Assembly (NCBI GenBank): GCA_016787755.1 | Contig: JAEUUA010000023.1 | Coordinates: 546,613-610,612 of the forward strand | Origin: Cyclobacteriaceae bacterium | Lineage (GTDB): Bacteria; Bacteroidota; Bacteroidia; Cytophagales; Cyclobacteriaceae | Reading direction: 5' to 3' | Length of the DNA stretch: 64,000 bases | Shown here: piece by piece, positions 1-8,153 of the stretch | Numbering within the stretch: position 1 is the first letter of the stretch | How the letters are laid out: the number at the start of each line of letters is the position of its first letter | Notes under the pieces: model-generated | The model's input: only the letters and a program-made list of their open reading frames with translations | Database searches by the model: none | What the model was told of the DNA's origin: nothing | Position numbers and translations under genes: made by a program

Positions 1-1
1 C

Positions 2-355
2 GCTATTGAGGGCTATGATCCAGTAAGCTATTTTGATAACAAACCGATTGAAGGGAAAGTTGAATTTAAAATCACCCACAAAGGGGTAACCTACCTATTT
101 GCCAACTCTTCTAACCTTGAGAAATTTAAAGCAAATCCTGATAAATATGAGCCTGCCTATGGTGGCTGGTGTGCTTTCGCCATGGGCGAATCAGGTGAGA
201 AGGTGAAGATAGACCCAGAAACGTACAAAATTGTAAATGGCAAATTGAATTTGTTTTACAACTTCTGGGGTACTAATACCTTGAAAGATTGGAATAAACA
301 GGAAGCGGCATTAAAGGCAAAGGCTGACGAAAACTGGAAGAAATTCGTTCATTAA
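2..355 (+). CDS. YHS domain-containing protein, C-terminal part
   Basis: The reading frame is open from the left edge and stops with TAA at 353-355, so only the last 117 residues are present and the start lies outside the window. The fragment begins with a GYDPVSYF-type motif followed by a fold in which a Phe-Ala-Asn segment, FKANPDKY and a GGWCAFAMG motif are visible; these are typical of YHS-domain proteins of Bacteroidota, small secreted or periplasmic proteins thought to bind metal. No catalytic function can be assigned. The usual protein of this type is about 150 residues with a signal peptide, so roughly 30-40 residues are missing here. Confidence 0.75.
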   Translation, partial: AIEGYDPVSYFDNKPIEGKVEFKITHKGVTYLFANSSNLEKFKANPDKYEPAYGGWCAFAMGESGEKVKIDPETYKIVNGKLNLFYNFWGTNTLKDWNKQEAALKAKADENWKKFVH

Positions 356-398
356 ATTCATAATTCAATCATTTTCGGATATGAGCCAACCAATTAAC

Positions 399-406
399 TA
401 TCTTTG
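399..406 (+). promoter_or_regulatory. Candidate sigma-70 (SigABfr-type) -7 box
   Basis: TATCTTTG matches the Bacteroidota -7 consensus TAnnTTTG exactly. It lies 25 bases before the ATG at 432. The -33 region (TTTTCGG near 372-378) is only a weak match, so this is an inference from one element. Confidence 0.4.
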
Positions 407-431
407 CAGCGGCTTAAGTTTGATTTAGCGT

Positions 432-950
432 ATGACACAACTTTTAACAGCGGGCACATCAATCCTGTCTCAACTTTCAGATATTGTGCACCAACTAACA
501 GACGAAGATTTTCGAAAACCCTCAAAAGCTTTAAGTAACTCCACTATTGGACAGCACCTTCGGCATACGCTCGAGTTTTTCATTTGCCTTGAACAAGGAT
601 GCGAACTAGGGGTAGTCAACTACGACAAGCGCATTCACAACAAAGCAATGGAGAATGATCGGCTTATTGCCTTGCATACCATTAGTCAGATACAGGAGTT
701 TGTTAATGTAAATCAAAAAGACAAACCATTAAAACTAGAAGTTGGTTATGAACCTACTTGTGAGACCTGTGTGACGATTGAAACAAACTATTTGCGTGAA
801 CTCACTTATAATATTGAGCACAGTGTTCATCACATGGCGATTATGAAAATAGGCATTCGTGAAGTAGCTGACTATGTGAAATTGCCCCCCGACTTTGGAG
901 TTGCTGTTTCCACGATACGCTATAAAGAAGCCTTAGTAACTTCTCACTAA
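432..950 (+). CDS. DinB-like (YfiT/DinB superfamily) protein
   Basis: A 172-residue protein with the four-helix pattern of the DinB/YfiT metalloprotein superfamily. His near residue 44 (GQHLRHTLEF) and the pair in EHSVHHMAIM near residue 131 are placed like the metal-binding histidines of the family. DinB-like proteins are often thiol-dependent transferases or of unknown role, so the substrate cannot be named. It starts at ATG 432 behind a good -7 box, stands 33 bases before the ATP-grasp gene and is on the same strand, so the two may be linked. No signal peptide or membrane segment is present; it should be cytoplasmic. Confidence 0.7.
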   Translation: MTQLLTAGTSILSQLSDIVHQLTDEDFRKPSKALSNSTIGQHLRHTLEFFICLEQGCELGVVNYDKRIHNKAMENDRLIALHTISQIQEFVNVNQKDKPLKLEVGYEPTCETCVTIETNYLRELTYNIEHSVHHMAIMKIGIREVADYVKLPPDFGVAVSTIRYKEALVTSH

Positions 951-959
951 TTGTTTCTT

Positions 960-967
960 TACTTTTG
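960..967 (+). promoter_or_regulatory. Candidate -7 box before ATP-grasp gene
   Basis: TACTTTTG fits TAnnTTTG and lies 15 bases before the GTG start at 983. No clear -33 element was found, so read-through from the DinB-like gene is equally possible. Confidence 0.3.
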
Positions 968-982
968 CGCATCTGAATCTTC

Positions 983-2020
983 GTGCAAAAAATCATTCGC
1001 AGTAATTTCTTTATTAAGCTCAGGCATTGGGAGTATTGGCCCTTTGGGATTATACAGGCCCCCATTATTCTTATGTGGGTATGGTATGCCCTAAAGGAAC
1101 GCTCGCTTTTTTATTTCTCAGCTTCCAACCCCTCTATCCTTACGGGAGGCATGATGGGCGAATCGAAGTATGATATCTTAAGACGAATACCCGATTCGGT
1201 AAAACCAAAAACGGTTTTAGTAAAGTTACCGGCATCATTACCTCGCGTTATTGATTTATTGAATGAACAAGGGTTTTCGTTTCCGGTAATTTTTAAGCCA
1301 GACTTGGGTGAACGCGGCTGGATGGTGCGCAGAATTTATAATGAAGCCGATGTTGAAAAATATCTTTCGGAAATAAAAATAGACTTCCTGATTCAGGAAT
1401 TTATTGACTCGCCACTTGAGTTTGGAGTATTTTATATTCGATTTCCCTCAATGCCTAATGGATTTGTAAACTCCATTACCGGAAAAGAATTTTTATTCGT
1501 TACCGGGGATGGAAAAAAAACCATTCAAGAACTAATTCTTGAAAAAGATCGTGCTAAAATTCATGGGGAAACATTAATGAAAAAGTATGCTGGTCGATTA
1601 AATGAAATACTTGCCCCAGGTGAAAGACTTGAACTTGTTTCTATTGGCAATCATTGTTTGGGCACCATGTTTTTGAACAAAAATCATTTGATTACCCCAA
1701 CACTCAGTGCCACCTTTGATTCCATCAGCAAACAACTAGACGGATTTTATTTTGGACGATTTGATATCCGATGCAACTCAGTTGAAGATTTGGAGAACGG
1801 AAACATTAAAATAATGGAACTGAATGGATGCGGTGCTGAGCCATCACACATTTATCAACCCGGGTCATCATTATTTGCAGGTGTGAAAGCTCTTATCGTG
1901 TATTGGCAAAATATGTATCGGGTTAGCAGGGAGAACCATGAACGAGGAGTTCCTTATCTTTCGTTCAAAGAAGGAAAGGAAATTTATTATCGTTTTAAGA
2001 AGTTAAGTTCTGGTTCATGA
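983..2020 (+). CDS. ATP-grasp protein, D-Ala-D-Ala-ligase-like
   Basis: 345 residues starting at GTG. The central and C-terminal parts have the ATP-grasp pattern: VIFKPDLGERGWMV (nucleotide-binding Lys and Gly-rich loop, about residue 105), IQEFIDSPLEFGVFY (adenine-side strand) and a late KIMELNGCGAEPSHIY block supplying the Mg-binding Glu/Asn. The N-terminus carries one hydrophobic stretch (about residues 22-38) and a family-specific YFSASNPSILTGGMMGESKY motif rather than a standard D-Ala-D-Ala ligase N-domain. Bacteroidota homologues are usually labelled D-alanine--D-alanine ligase, but the true acceptor is unknown; an amide- or ester-forming ligase acting at the membrane is a fair guess. 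Its last four bases overlap the LysE gene start (ATGA), so the two are translationally coupled. Confidence 0.7.
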   Translation: MQKIIRSNFFIKLRHWEYWPFGIIQAPIILMWVWYALKERSLFYFSASNPSILTGGMMGESKYDILRRIPDSVKPKTVLVKLPASLPRVIDLLNEQGFSFPVIFKPDLGERGWMVRRIYNEADVEKYLSEIKIDFLIQEFIDSPLEFGVFYIRFPSMPNGFVNSITGKEFLFVTGDGKKTIQELILEKDRAKIHGETLMKKYAGRLNEILAPGERLELVSIGNHCLGTMFLNKNHLITPTLSATFDSISKQLDGFYFGRFDIRCNSVEDLENGNIKIMELNGCGAEPSHIYQPGSSLFAGVKALIVYWQNMYRVSRENHERGVPYLSFKEGKEIYYRFKKLSSGS

Positions 2021-2637
2021 TGCTCTTAAAGGTTTTTTTAGCTGGCTTTATCTTCAGCTTTTTAGGTTCAATTCCTCCAGGCACTTTAAATCTTGCTGTT
2101 CTTCAACTAGGGTTGGAGCACAAGATTAAAATTGCACTTCGATTTACGTTAGCAGTTGCTATCATTGAGTATCCCTATGCTTGGATTGCGGTTGTTTTTG
2201 AAGATTGGGTAACATCTTCTCCTTTGATCGTAGAAAATTTTCAATTGATTACTGCTGTAGTGATGACTGTAATTGGAGGATTTACGGTATGGTCGGCTCG
2301 TAAACCCAGTGATTTCTCAGTTCGATTTAATGCGAGTGGTTTTCGGAGAGGGGTCGTTCTAAGTATTTTAAATCCGATGGCAATTCCTTTTTGGATTGGG
2401 ATAACGGCTTATTTAAAAGCGCAAGGTTGGATTGATTTGTCAACACCTGCTTTGCTGCATAGCTATGTGTTTGGCACTTCTATCGGTGTATTGGCGCTAT
2501 TATTTCTTTTCATTTTTTTAGCCAAACGACTTTCTCCTTATATAAAAGACAATCGGTATGTAAAGTTGGTTCCAGGCTTTACTCTTCTAGTATTAGGGTT
2601 GTATGCCTTTGCAAAATATTTGCTGCTGCACTTTTAA
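2017..2637 (+). CDS. LysE/RhtB family exporter
   Basis: A 206-residue inner-membrane protein with about six hydrophobic segments and the N-terminal signature GSIPPGTLNLAVLQLGL (about residues 17-33) typical of LysE/RhtB amino-acid exporters. A second conserved patch, SILNPMAIPFWIGI (about 114-127), corresponds to the internal repeat of the family. The ATG overlaps the stop codon of the ATP-grasp ligase by four bases. That coupling suggests, without proving, that it exports a small amide or amino-acid product related to the ligase. It converges with the RND pump gene, with only nine bases between the stop codons and no evident terminator. Confidence 0.75.
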   Translation: MMLLKVFLAGFIFSFLGSIPPGTLNLAVLQLGLEHKIKIALRFTLAVAIIEYPYAWIAVVFEDWVTSSPLIVENFQLITAVVMTVIGGFTVWSARKPSDFSVRFNASGFRRGVVLSILNPMAIPFWIGITAYLKAQGWIDLSTPALLHSYVFGTSIGVLALLFLFIFLAKRLSPYIKDNRYVKLVPGFTLLVLGLYAFAKYLLLHF

Positions 2638-2646
2638 AACACTTAT

Positions 2647-5600
2647 TTAAATATTCACGTGTTTTTTACGAACCGCCCAATAGTAAAAGATGGGAAAAAT
2701 AAGTAATGTAAAAAGGGTTGCTGTTACCAGCCCGCCAATAATTACAATGGCCAATGGTTTTTGCGACTCGGATCCAATCCCCGTAGAAAGTGCCGCTGGC
2801 ATTAAACCGATAGCAGCCATAAGCGCAGTCATGATTACAGGCCGGGTTCTTATTTTTACGGCTTCGGTAATGGATGGAATTAGAGAGAGTCGAGCTCTTA
2901 AATTGCTATGAAACTCTGAAATCAGGATAACACCATTCTGAATGCAAATCCCAAACAAGGCAATAAACCCCACGCCAGCCGAAATGCCGAAGTTCATACC
3001 CGTGATGTGCAGCGCGAAGATTCCTCCAATCAGCGCAAAGGGTACATTGGCAAGTACAAGCGATGCATCCTGAATATTGCCAAACAAAATAAACAACAAC
3101 ACAAAAATTAAGATTAAACTTATCGGCACTACTTGTCCCAGTCGTTTTGTAGCCCGAACCTGATTTTCAAATTCACCTGTCCAGCCAATGGAATAACCTG
3201 GAGGAAGTTTTATATTTTTTGTTACGTTTGCTTGCGCTTCGGCAATGGTGCTTCCCAAATCGCGTTCGCGCACAGAGAACTTTACACCTATAAAACGTTT
3301 TGTATTATCCCGATAAATAAAAGCGGGGCCTGTAGTTTTTTGAATGGTGGCAATTTCCTGTAAAGGAATCTTATCACCTCGTAGGGTGGGCACCATAATG
3401 CGCATAATATCTTCTTCGTCCTTGCGATAATCCTGCTGATAGCGGATTCGAATATCAAATTTTCGATCGCCTTCATATTTTTCAGTGACAGTTTTACCAC
3501 CAATTGCCATTTCGAGGGTGCTTTGCGCTTCTGCTTTTTGAACTCCGTAGATGGCCATTCGCTCCTCATCTAACACAACACTGATTTCGGGTTGGCCAAG
3601 GTTGCGCAGAATGCCGACATCTTTAATTCCGCGAACGTCTTTGATTTTTTCAATTACCTGATTGGCAAATTCATCCAGTTTATTTAAATCATCGCCATAA
3701 ATTTTCACGGCATTGGAAGCATTGATTCCAGCAACAGATTCAGCCACATTGTCGATTATAGGCTGAGAATAATTATAAACAATACCCTGATATTTTTTTA
3801 ACTGCTTATCCATTTCCTCTACCAAATCATCCATCGAGATATTTCGGCCCCAGTCCTCTTTTGGTTTCAGGTTCACTTGCATTTGCACATAATAGAAGCC
3901 ACTGGGGTCGGTTCCATCATTGCTGCGCCCGGTTTGAGAAAGTACCCCATTTACTTCTGGAAACTGCTGCAGTTCTTTTCTCAACAACGAAACAGTTTTT
4001 ATGGTTTCGGTAAGAGATGAACTCATCGGGAGTTTAGCTTCCACCCAAAGAGCCCCTTCGTTGAGTTGAGGTAAAAACTCAGTACCCATCCATTTTGTTG
4101 AAAAGAGTGATATCCCCAGAATAATAAATGAAATAATGACACTGGCTGTTTTAAACTTAAATGTTCTAATAAATCCTTTTTCTACAATTCGATTAAAGAA
4201 ATCGACAATTGGGTTGTGTTTTTCGTACACATTTTTCTTAAGGAGAATAGAAACTAAAACGGGCACCAAGGTGAGGGTAAAGATTAAAGCCCCCAACAAA
4301 GCAAAGCCCAACGTGTAGGCAAGTGGCGAGAACATTTTGCCTTCTACTTTTTGAAAAGCAAAAATGGGTAACAGTGCCGAAATGATGATCAGTTTTGAAA
4401 AGAAGACAGCTTTCCCCAACCCGCTTCCTGTTTTTTTGATCAGCCCTAATTTGGAAAGTTTATTAAACCGTTCCATCCCATTCTTTTGTGCGTGAAGATC
4501 GAGTGCAACAAACAAACCTTCTACCATCACCACAGCGCCATCAATAATAATCCCAAAATCAACCGCTCCTAACGAAAGCAAATTAGCGCTCATCCCTTTT
4601 AGCTTAAGGCATAAGAATGCGAATAGCAGTGACAATGGGATAATAAACGAAACAATTACGGTCGTGCGCCAGCTAGCCATAAATAGCAAAACAATCACTG
4701 TTACAAACAAAATTCCTTCTGTCAGATTGCCCATAACCGTACGGGTGCAGTACTTCATTAAGTTGTCACGATCATAAAACACCTCCATTTTTACATCATG
4801 TGGCAGTACGGTTTCATTAATCTCAGAAATTTTATTCTTTAAACGCGCCAATACTTCGCTTGGATTTTCGCCTTTGCGCATTACCACAATTCCTTCTACC
4901 ACATCATCGTTTTCATTCAAGCCCACTTGCCCAACCCGAGGGGCATTTGATTCAATAACGGTTGATACGTTTTTAACGAGCACAGGATTACCATTGTAGC
5001 TGTCAACAATTGTGTTTTCAATATCTTTAATCGAGTTTAGAAGGCCAAGACCACGAACCACATAAGCTTGCCCATTTTTTTCAATGACATCACCACCTAC
5101 ATTCAGGTTTGCTTTCGATACAGCTTCGTAGAGTTCAAGGGGAGTGAGATCGTACTTTTGAAGTTTAACAGGATCTACCGAGATCTCGTAAATTTTTTCC
5201 TGACCGCCAAAGGCTACCACATCGGCAATGCCAGGCACAGCGCGGAGTTGCCTATCGATTACCCAATTTTGAATGGTTAGTAATTCACGTGTATTACGCG
5301 TGGGACTTTTTAATACATAGCGATAAATTTCGCCCGTGGGTCCGTATGGAGGCTGAACATCCGGTTCCACATCTTCCGGCAGACGTACGTTTCGCAATTG
5401 ATTGTTTACTTGTTGACGGGCGAAAAAATCTTCTACCTCATCTTCGAAAATAATTTTAATAACAGAAAGCCCAAACATAGTGATGCTGCGCACATTGGTT
5501 TTGCGCTGCACCGAGTTCATGGAAATCTCGATCGGGGTGGTTACAAACCGTTCTACTTCTTCAGCGCTGCGCCCATTCCATTCTGTAACTATAATTATTT

Positions 5601-5745
5601 GTGTGTTTGTTACATCAGGAAAAGCTTCAATCGGAATATTAATAAAACTGATCCAGCCCGCAATGGTTAAAACACCTACCCAAAAAAAGGTGAAGAGCTT
5701 GTTTTTTAACGAGAAGGAAATAATCGATCGGATGAACTTATTCAT
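2647..5745 (-). CDS. HME-RND heavy-metal efflux pump (CzcA/CusA family)
   Basis: 1032 residues, the usual length for this family, with an N-terminal membrane helix (about 12-32), two large periplasmic loops and two six-helix blocks. In TM4 the motif D396-FGIII-D402-GAVVMV-E409 is intact. In the HME subfamily scheme this D/D/E motif marks HME1-type pumps for divalent Co/Zn/Cd rather than the CusA type for Cu(I)/Ag(I); the metal assignment is inferred from it. The pump should form a tripartite trans-envelope complex with the adaptor (15 bases upstream) and the outer-membrane factor before it. It is the last gene of a minus-strand cassette led by its two-component system. Confidence 0.92.
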   Translation of the reverse strand: MNKFIRSIISFSLKNKLFTFFWVGVLTIAGWISFINIPIEAFPDVTNTQIIIVTEWNGRSAEEVERFVTTPIEISMNSVQRKTNVRSITMFGLSVIKIIFEDEVEDFFARQQVNNQLRNVRLPEDVEPDVQPPYGPTGEIYRYVLKSPTRNTRELLTIQNWVIDRQLRAVPGIADVVAFGGQEKIYEISVDPVKLQKYDLTPLELYEAVSKANLNVGGDVIEKNGQAYVVRGLGLLNSIKDIENTIVDSYNGNPVLVKNVSTVIESNAPRVGQVGLNENDDVVEGIVVMRKGENPSEVLARLKNKISEINETVLPHDVKMEVFYDRDNLMKYCTRTVMGNLTEGILFVTVIVLLFMASWRTTVIVSFIIPLSLLFAFLCLKLKGMSANLLSLGAVDFGIIIDGAVVMVEGLFVALDLHAQKNGMERFNKLSKLGLIKKTGSGLGKAVFFSKLIIISALLPIFAFQKVEGKMFSPLAYTLGFALLGALIFTLTLVPVLVSILLKKNVYEKHNPIVDFFNRIVEKGFIRTFKFKTASVIISFIILGISLFSTKWMGTEFLPQLNEGALWVEAKLPMSSSLTETIKTVSLLRKELQQFPEVNGVLSQTGRSNDGTDPSGFYYVQMQVNLKPKEDWGRNISMDDLVEEMDKQLKKYQGIVYNYSQPIIDNVAESVAGINASNAVKIYGDDLNKLDEFANQVIEKIKDVRGIKDVGILRNLGQPEISVVLDEERMAIYGVQKAEAQSTLEMAIGGKTVTEKYEGDRKFDIRIRYQQDYRKDEEDIMRIMVPTLRGDKIPLQEIATIQKTTGPAFIYRDNTKRFIGVKFSVRERDLGSTIAEAQANVTKNIKLPPGYSIGWTGEFENQVRATKRLGQVVPISLILIFVLLFILFGNIQDASLVLANVPFALIGGIFALHITGMNFGISAGVGFIALFGICIQNGVILISEFHSNLRARLSLIPSITEAVKIRTRPVIMTALMAAIGLMPAALSTGIGSESQKPLAIVIIGGLVTATLFTLLIFPIFYYWAVRKKHVNI

Positions 5746-5759
5746 AAGATTCCTTCCAG

Positions 5760-6848
5760 TTAGTCGTTCAAGGCATCATAAATCATAAGGCCACTTTTTG
5801 AAATCACTTTCTCATTTTCTTTCAACCCAGAAAGAATGTAAGTGACATCATCTAATTGTCTGTAAACTTCTACTTGCCGGGTTTCAATTTGCGTGCGACT
5901 TTTGAAAACCATTACCCAATTTTTATTTTTATCAAAAATGATGGAAGAGGACGGAACGGCCAGTAACTTTTTATTTTCAGAATACTTTAACGTGATGGTG
6001 GCACTCATTTCGGGTTTTAAGAGAAGGTCGCTGTTCGCTATTTTAACCAATATTTTCATGGCTTTGGTGGCAGGATCAATGGCATTAAAAATGCGATCTA
6101 CTCTACCGGAAAAAATTTTTGAAGGATAACTGATGGTTTTTACTTCGGCTTCATATCCTACCATAACATTGGGAATTTCTGACTCATTTACATTGGCCAA
6201 TACCCACACTTCATCAATTTGGGCAATAGAGAAAATAATATCCGCTTTGTCACTTCTCAATTGTTCATTTTGAGTGATGTCTTTATAAACAATGAATCCA
6301 CTAATGGGGGCGGTTATATGAAAGAGTGAGCCTTCGCGCAAGCCATAGATCCGATAAACCTCTTCAATCCGTTCAAGTTCCGCGTTGGCTTTTAGCGTTT
6401 CTTTTTCAGCGGCTATAACATCGCGCTCTGAATTTATTTTTCCTTCAAATAATTCTTTAGCGACTTGCACATTTTTTTCGGCCAACGCCAAATCGGCCTT
6501 TGCATCTAATAATTGACGCTGAAAGTCGGCTACCTCCCCACTTCGCATAGTGGCCAGTATCTGTCCTTGTTTCACATAGTCACCCAACTCGGAGTGGATT
6601 TCCAACACATTGCCACTCATAATAGGATAAATACTAGCCTGTTTGTTATTGTCGGCTGCTACTTTACCAAAAAGCTTTAGTTCGTTTTTTACGTCCTGGT
6701 TAGTAACAGAGGTTAACTCACAGCGTTCCATCATGGTGTCACTAATGGAGAATGCAATCTCGTTTTCTTCAGGGGGGTCAGTTTTGCAACTACTTAGTAA
6801 TAAGATAAAACTTATTGCTTTGAGAGGTGACATAACAGAGCTTTTCAT
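5760..6848 (-). CDS. RND efflux periplasmic adaptor lipoprotein (MFP, CzcB-like)
   Basis: Start chosen at ATG 6848, one base after the TAA of the outer-membrane factor. A longer in-frame form begins 18 residues earlier at 6902 but would run into that gene and hide the signal peptide. From 6848 the protein (362 residues) opens with a type II signal peptide and lipobox LLSSC (Cys21). It then shows the barrel-sandwich (lipoyl-like) strands around GNVLEIHSELGDYVKQGQIL, a coiled-coil hairpin rich in Glu/Lys/Ala, the return lipoyl strand ITAPISGFIVYKD, and the beta-barrel and membrane-proximal domains. It links the RND pump to the TolC-like channel. No His-rich metal-binding N-terminus is seen. Confidence 0.9.
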   Translation of the reverse strand: MKSSVMSPLKAISFILLLSSCKTDPPEENEIAFSISDTMMERCELTSVTNQDVKNELKLFGKVAADNNKQASIYPIMSGNVLEIHSELGDYVKQGQILATMRSGEVADFQRQLLDAKADLALAEKNVQVAKELFEGKINSERDVIAAEKETLKANAELERIEEVYRIYGLREGSLFHITAPISGFIVYKDITQNEQLRSDKADIIFSIAQIDEVWVLANVNESEIPNVMVGYEAEVKTISYPSKIFSGRVDRIFNAIDPATKAMKILVKIANSDLLLKPEMSATITLKYSENKKLLAVPSSSIIFDKNKNWVMVFKSRTQIETRQVEVYRQLDDVTYILSGLKENEKVISKSGLMIYDALND

Positions 6849-6849
6849 C

Positions 6850-8097
6850 TTAGTAAAATTTGTAGGCGGTTGCATAATTGAGCTGCATAGCAGAATTGGC
6901 AAGGTGATTTTTTACCCGTTCGTATTCGCCCAGCGATTCGTTGTAGGCTTCAAAAAAATCGACAAACTCTAAAATCGAAATATTTCTTTTTTGAAAATTT
7001 CGATTGATCCCCTCAAAAACAAGATCGAAGTCATCTGAATAGTAGTTTTTGATTTTGATGAACTGAGCAATGCTAAGCGTTAGGGTTTGCCATGCGGCTA
7101 AAACATCAGTTTGAACTTCAAGAATTTTTAGCTGTTGATATACGTTTGCTGTTTTGCTTTCATACTCAGCGGCTTTAATATTTCCGCGGTTGCGGTTCCA
7201 CAACGGTAAAGGAATGTTTACCCCAACGTTTACCTGGTTGTGAAACGCACCACCCCGCTGATCATACGAAGTGTTTATGGCAACATCGGGCACTGCCAAT
7301 TTTTTTTGAAGTTTTACATTCAGCAAAGCGATAGCTTCAGCTTGATCTGCAAGTTTTAAATCAGGCCGCTGCTCCATGGCTATAGCCAGCAGTTCATCAT
7401 AATTGGCTACTGAAGTAAGTTGATCGAATTGTGTTTCATTTATTTGAGGAATCAAATAATCGTTTGTCAGAAGCAACATTTGAATTTTCTGCTGCTCACT
7501 AAAGTATTCGCTTGCCAGAACAGATTTATCGTTATTGATTTTAAAGTAAACCGATTTTAGCCGGATAACGTCCTTGGCAGGAAGATTTCCCTTATTTGCT
7601 TGAATTTCAAAGGAAGAAATTAAAGTATCCAGTAATGCTAATTGACGGGCATATTTATCCAACGTATTTATTTGGCGATAAATGGTATAATAACTTGAGT
7701 GTAGTTGATATTGAAGACTTCTTAACAAATCTTCTAACTCGAGCTCGGCAACTTGCTTGTTTTGCTTGGCAAGATCTATCTCGGTTTTGCGTTTGCCCCC
7801 AAGTAAAATCAGTTGCTCTAATGCAAATGCTTTTTGACCAGATAGTCCGGTATGAAATACTTTTTGATTGTCAGGATCTACTGCATTGATGTCTGCGCTA
7901 AATAGCGGATTTGGGTAGGCTTTTGCTTGAAGAATGAACGCATCCTGAGCCCCGATGTTATATTGCTGAGCAAGCAGAAGCAGATTATTACTTAAAAAAA
8001 TGCTATCAACTTGTTTCAATGAAAGTGGCAACTTGCTTTGACCAAAGCAGTAGCACAACGATGCCGAACACAGAATGAGAATTTTTAAAAATTTCAC
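6850..8097 (-). CDS. TolC family outer-membrane efflux protein (CzcC-like)
   Basis: 415 residues beginning with GTG (8097) and a signal peptide ending near CYCFGQ. The body has the duplicated outer-membrane efflux pattern: long amphipathic helices and the conserved NPLFSADIN and VNVGVNIPLPLWNRNRG segments, the latter the typical second-repeat strand of CzcC/CusC-like channels. It forms the outer-membrane exit duct for the adjacent adaptor and RND pump. A direct-repeat operator candidate (8120-8138) lies within the 56-base gap that separates it from the kinase gene upstream, so this gene is probably the first of the regulated efflux transcript. Confidence 0.88.
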   Translation of the reverse strand: MKFLKILILCSASLCYCFGQSKLPLSLKQVDSIFLSNNLLLLAQQYNIGAQDAFILQAKAYPNPLFSADINAVDPDNQKVFHTGLSGQKAFALEQLILLGGKRKTEIDLAKQNKQVAELELEDLLRSLQYQLHSSYYTIYRQINTLDKYARQLALLDTLISSFEIQANKGNLPAKDVIRLKSVYFKINNDKSVLASEYFSEQQKIQMLLLTNDYLIPQINETQFDQLTSVANYDELLAIAMEQRPDLKLADQAEAIALLNVKLQKKLAVPDVAINTSYDQRGGAFHNQVNVGVNIPLPLWNRNRGNIKAAEYESKTANVYQQLKILEVQTDVLAAWQTLTLSIAQFIKIKNYYSDDFDLVFEGINRNFQKRNISILEFVDFFEAYNESLGEYERVKNHLANSAMQLNYATAYKFY

Positions 8098-8101
8098 GCT
8101 G

Positions 8102-8138
8102 CAACATTAAATGCCGGCACCTTAAGATTCCCTTAAGA
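8102..8138 (-). promoter_or_regulatory. Candidate response-regulator box and promoter of the metal-efflux genes
   Basis: Two exact copies of CCTTAAGA (8120-8127 and 8131-8138; TCTTAAGG on the coding strand) are spaced 11 bases start to start, one helical turn. OmpR/PhoB-family regulators commonly bind tandem direct repeats with this period. Downstream on the minus strand TAATGTTG (8109-8102) resembles the -7 box TAnnTTTG with one mismatch, 10 bases beyond the repeat, leaving the repeat in an activator position. The target regulator would be the one encoded at 9508-10200; this is inference. Confidence 0.5.
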
Positions 8139-8153
8139 CCCATAAAGATTTGC

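Noticed and set aside
2690..5788. Several open frames on the plus strand inside the RND pump gene
   Set aside because: They are antisense to a full-length, well-conserved pump and have no family resemblance or start context; frame shadows.
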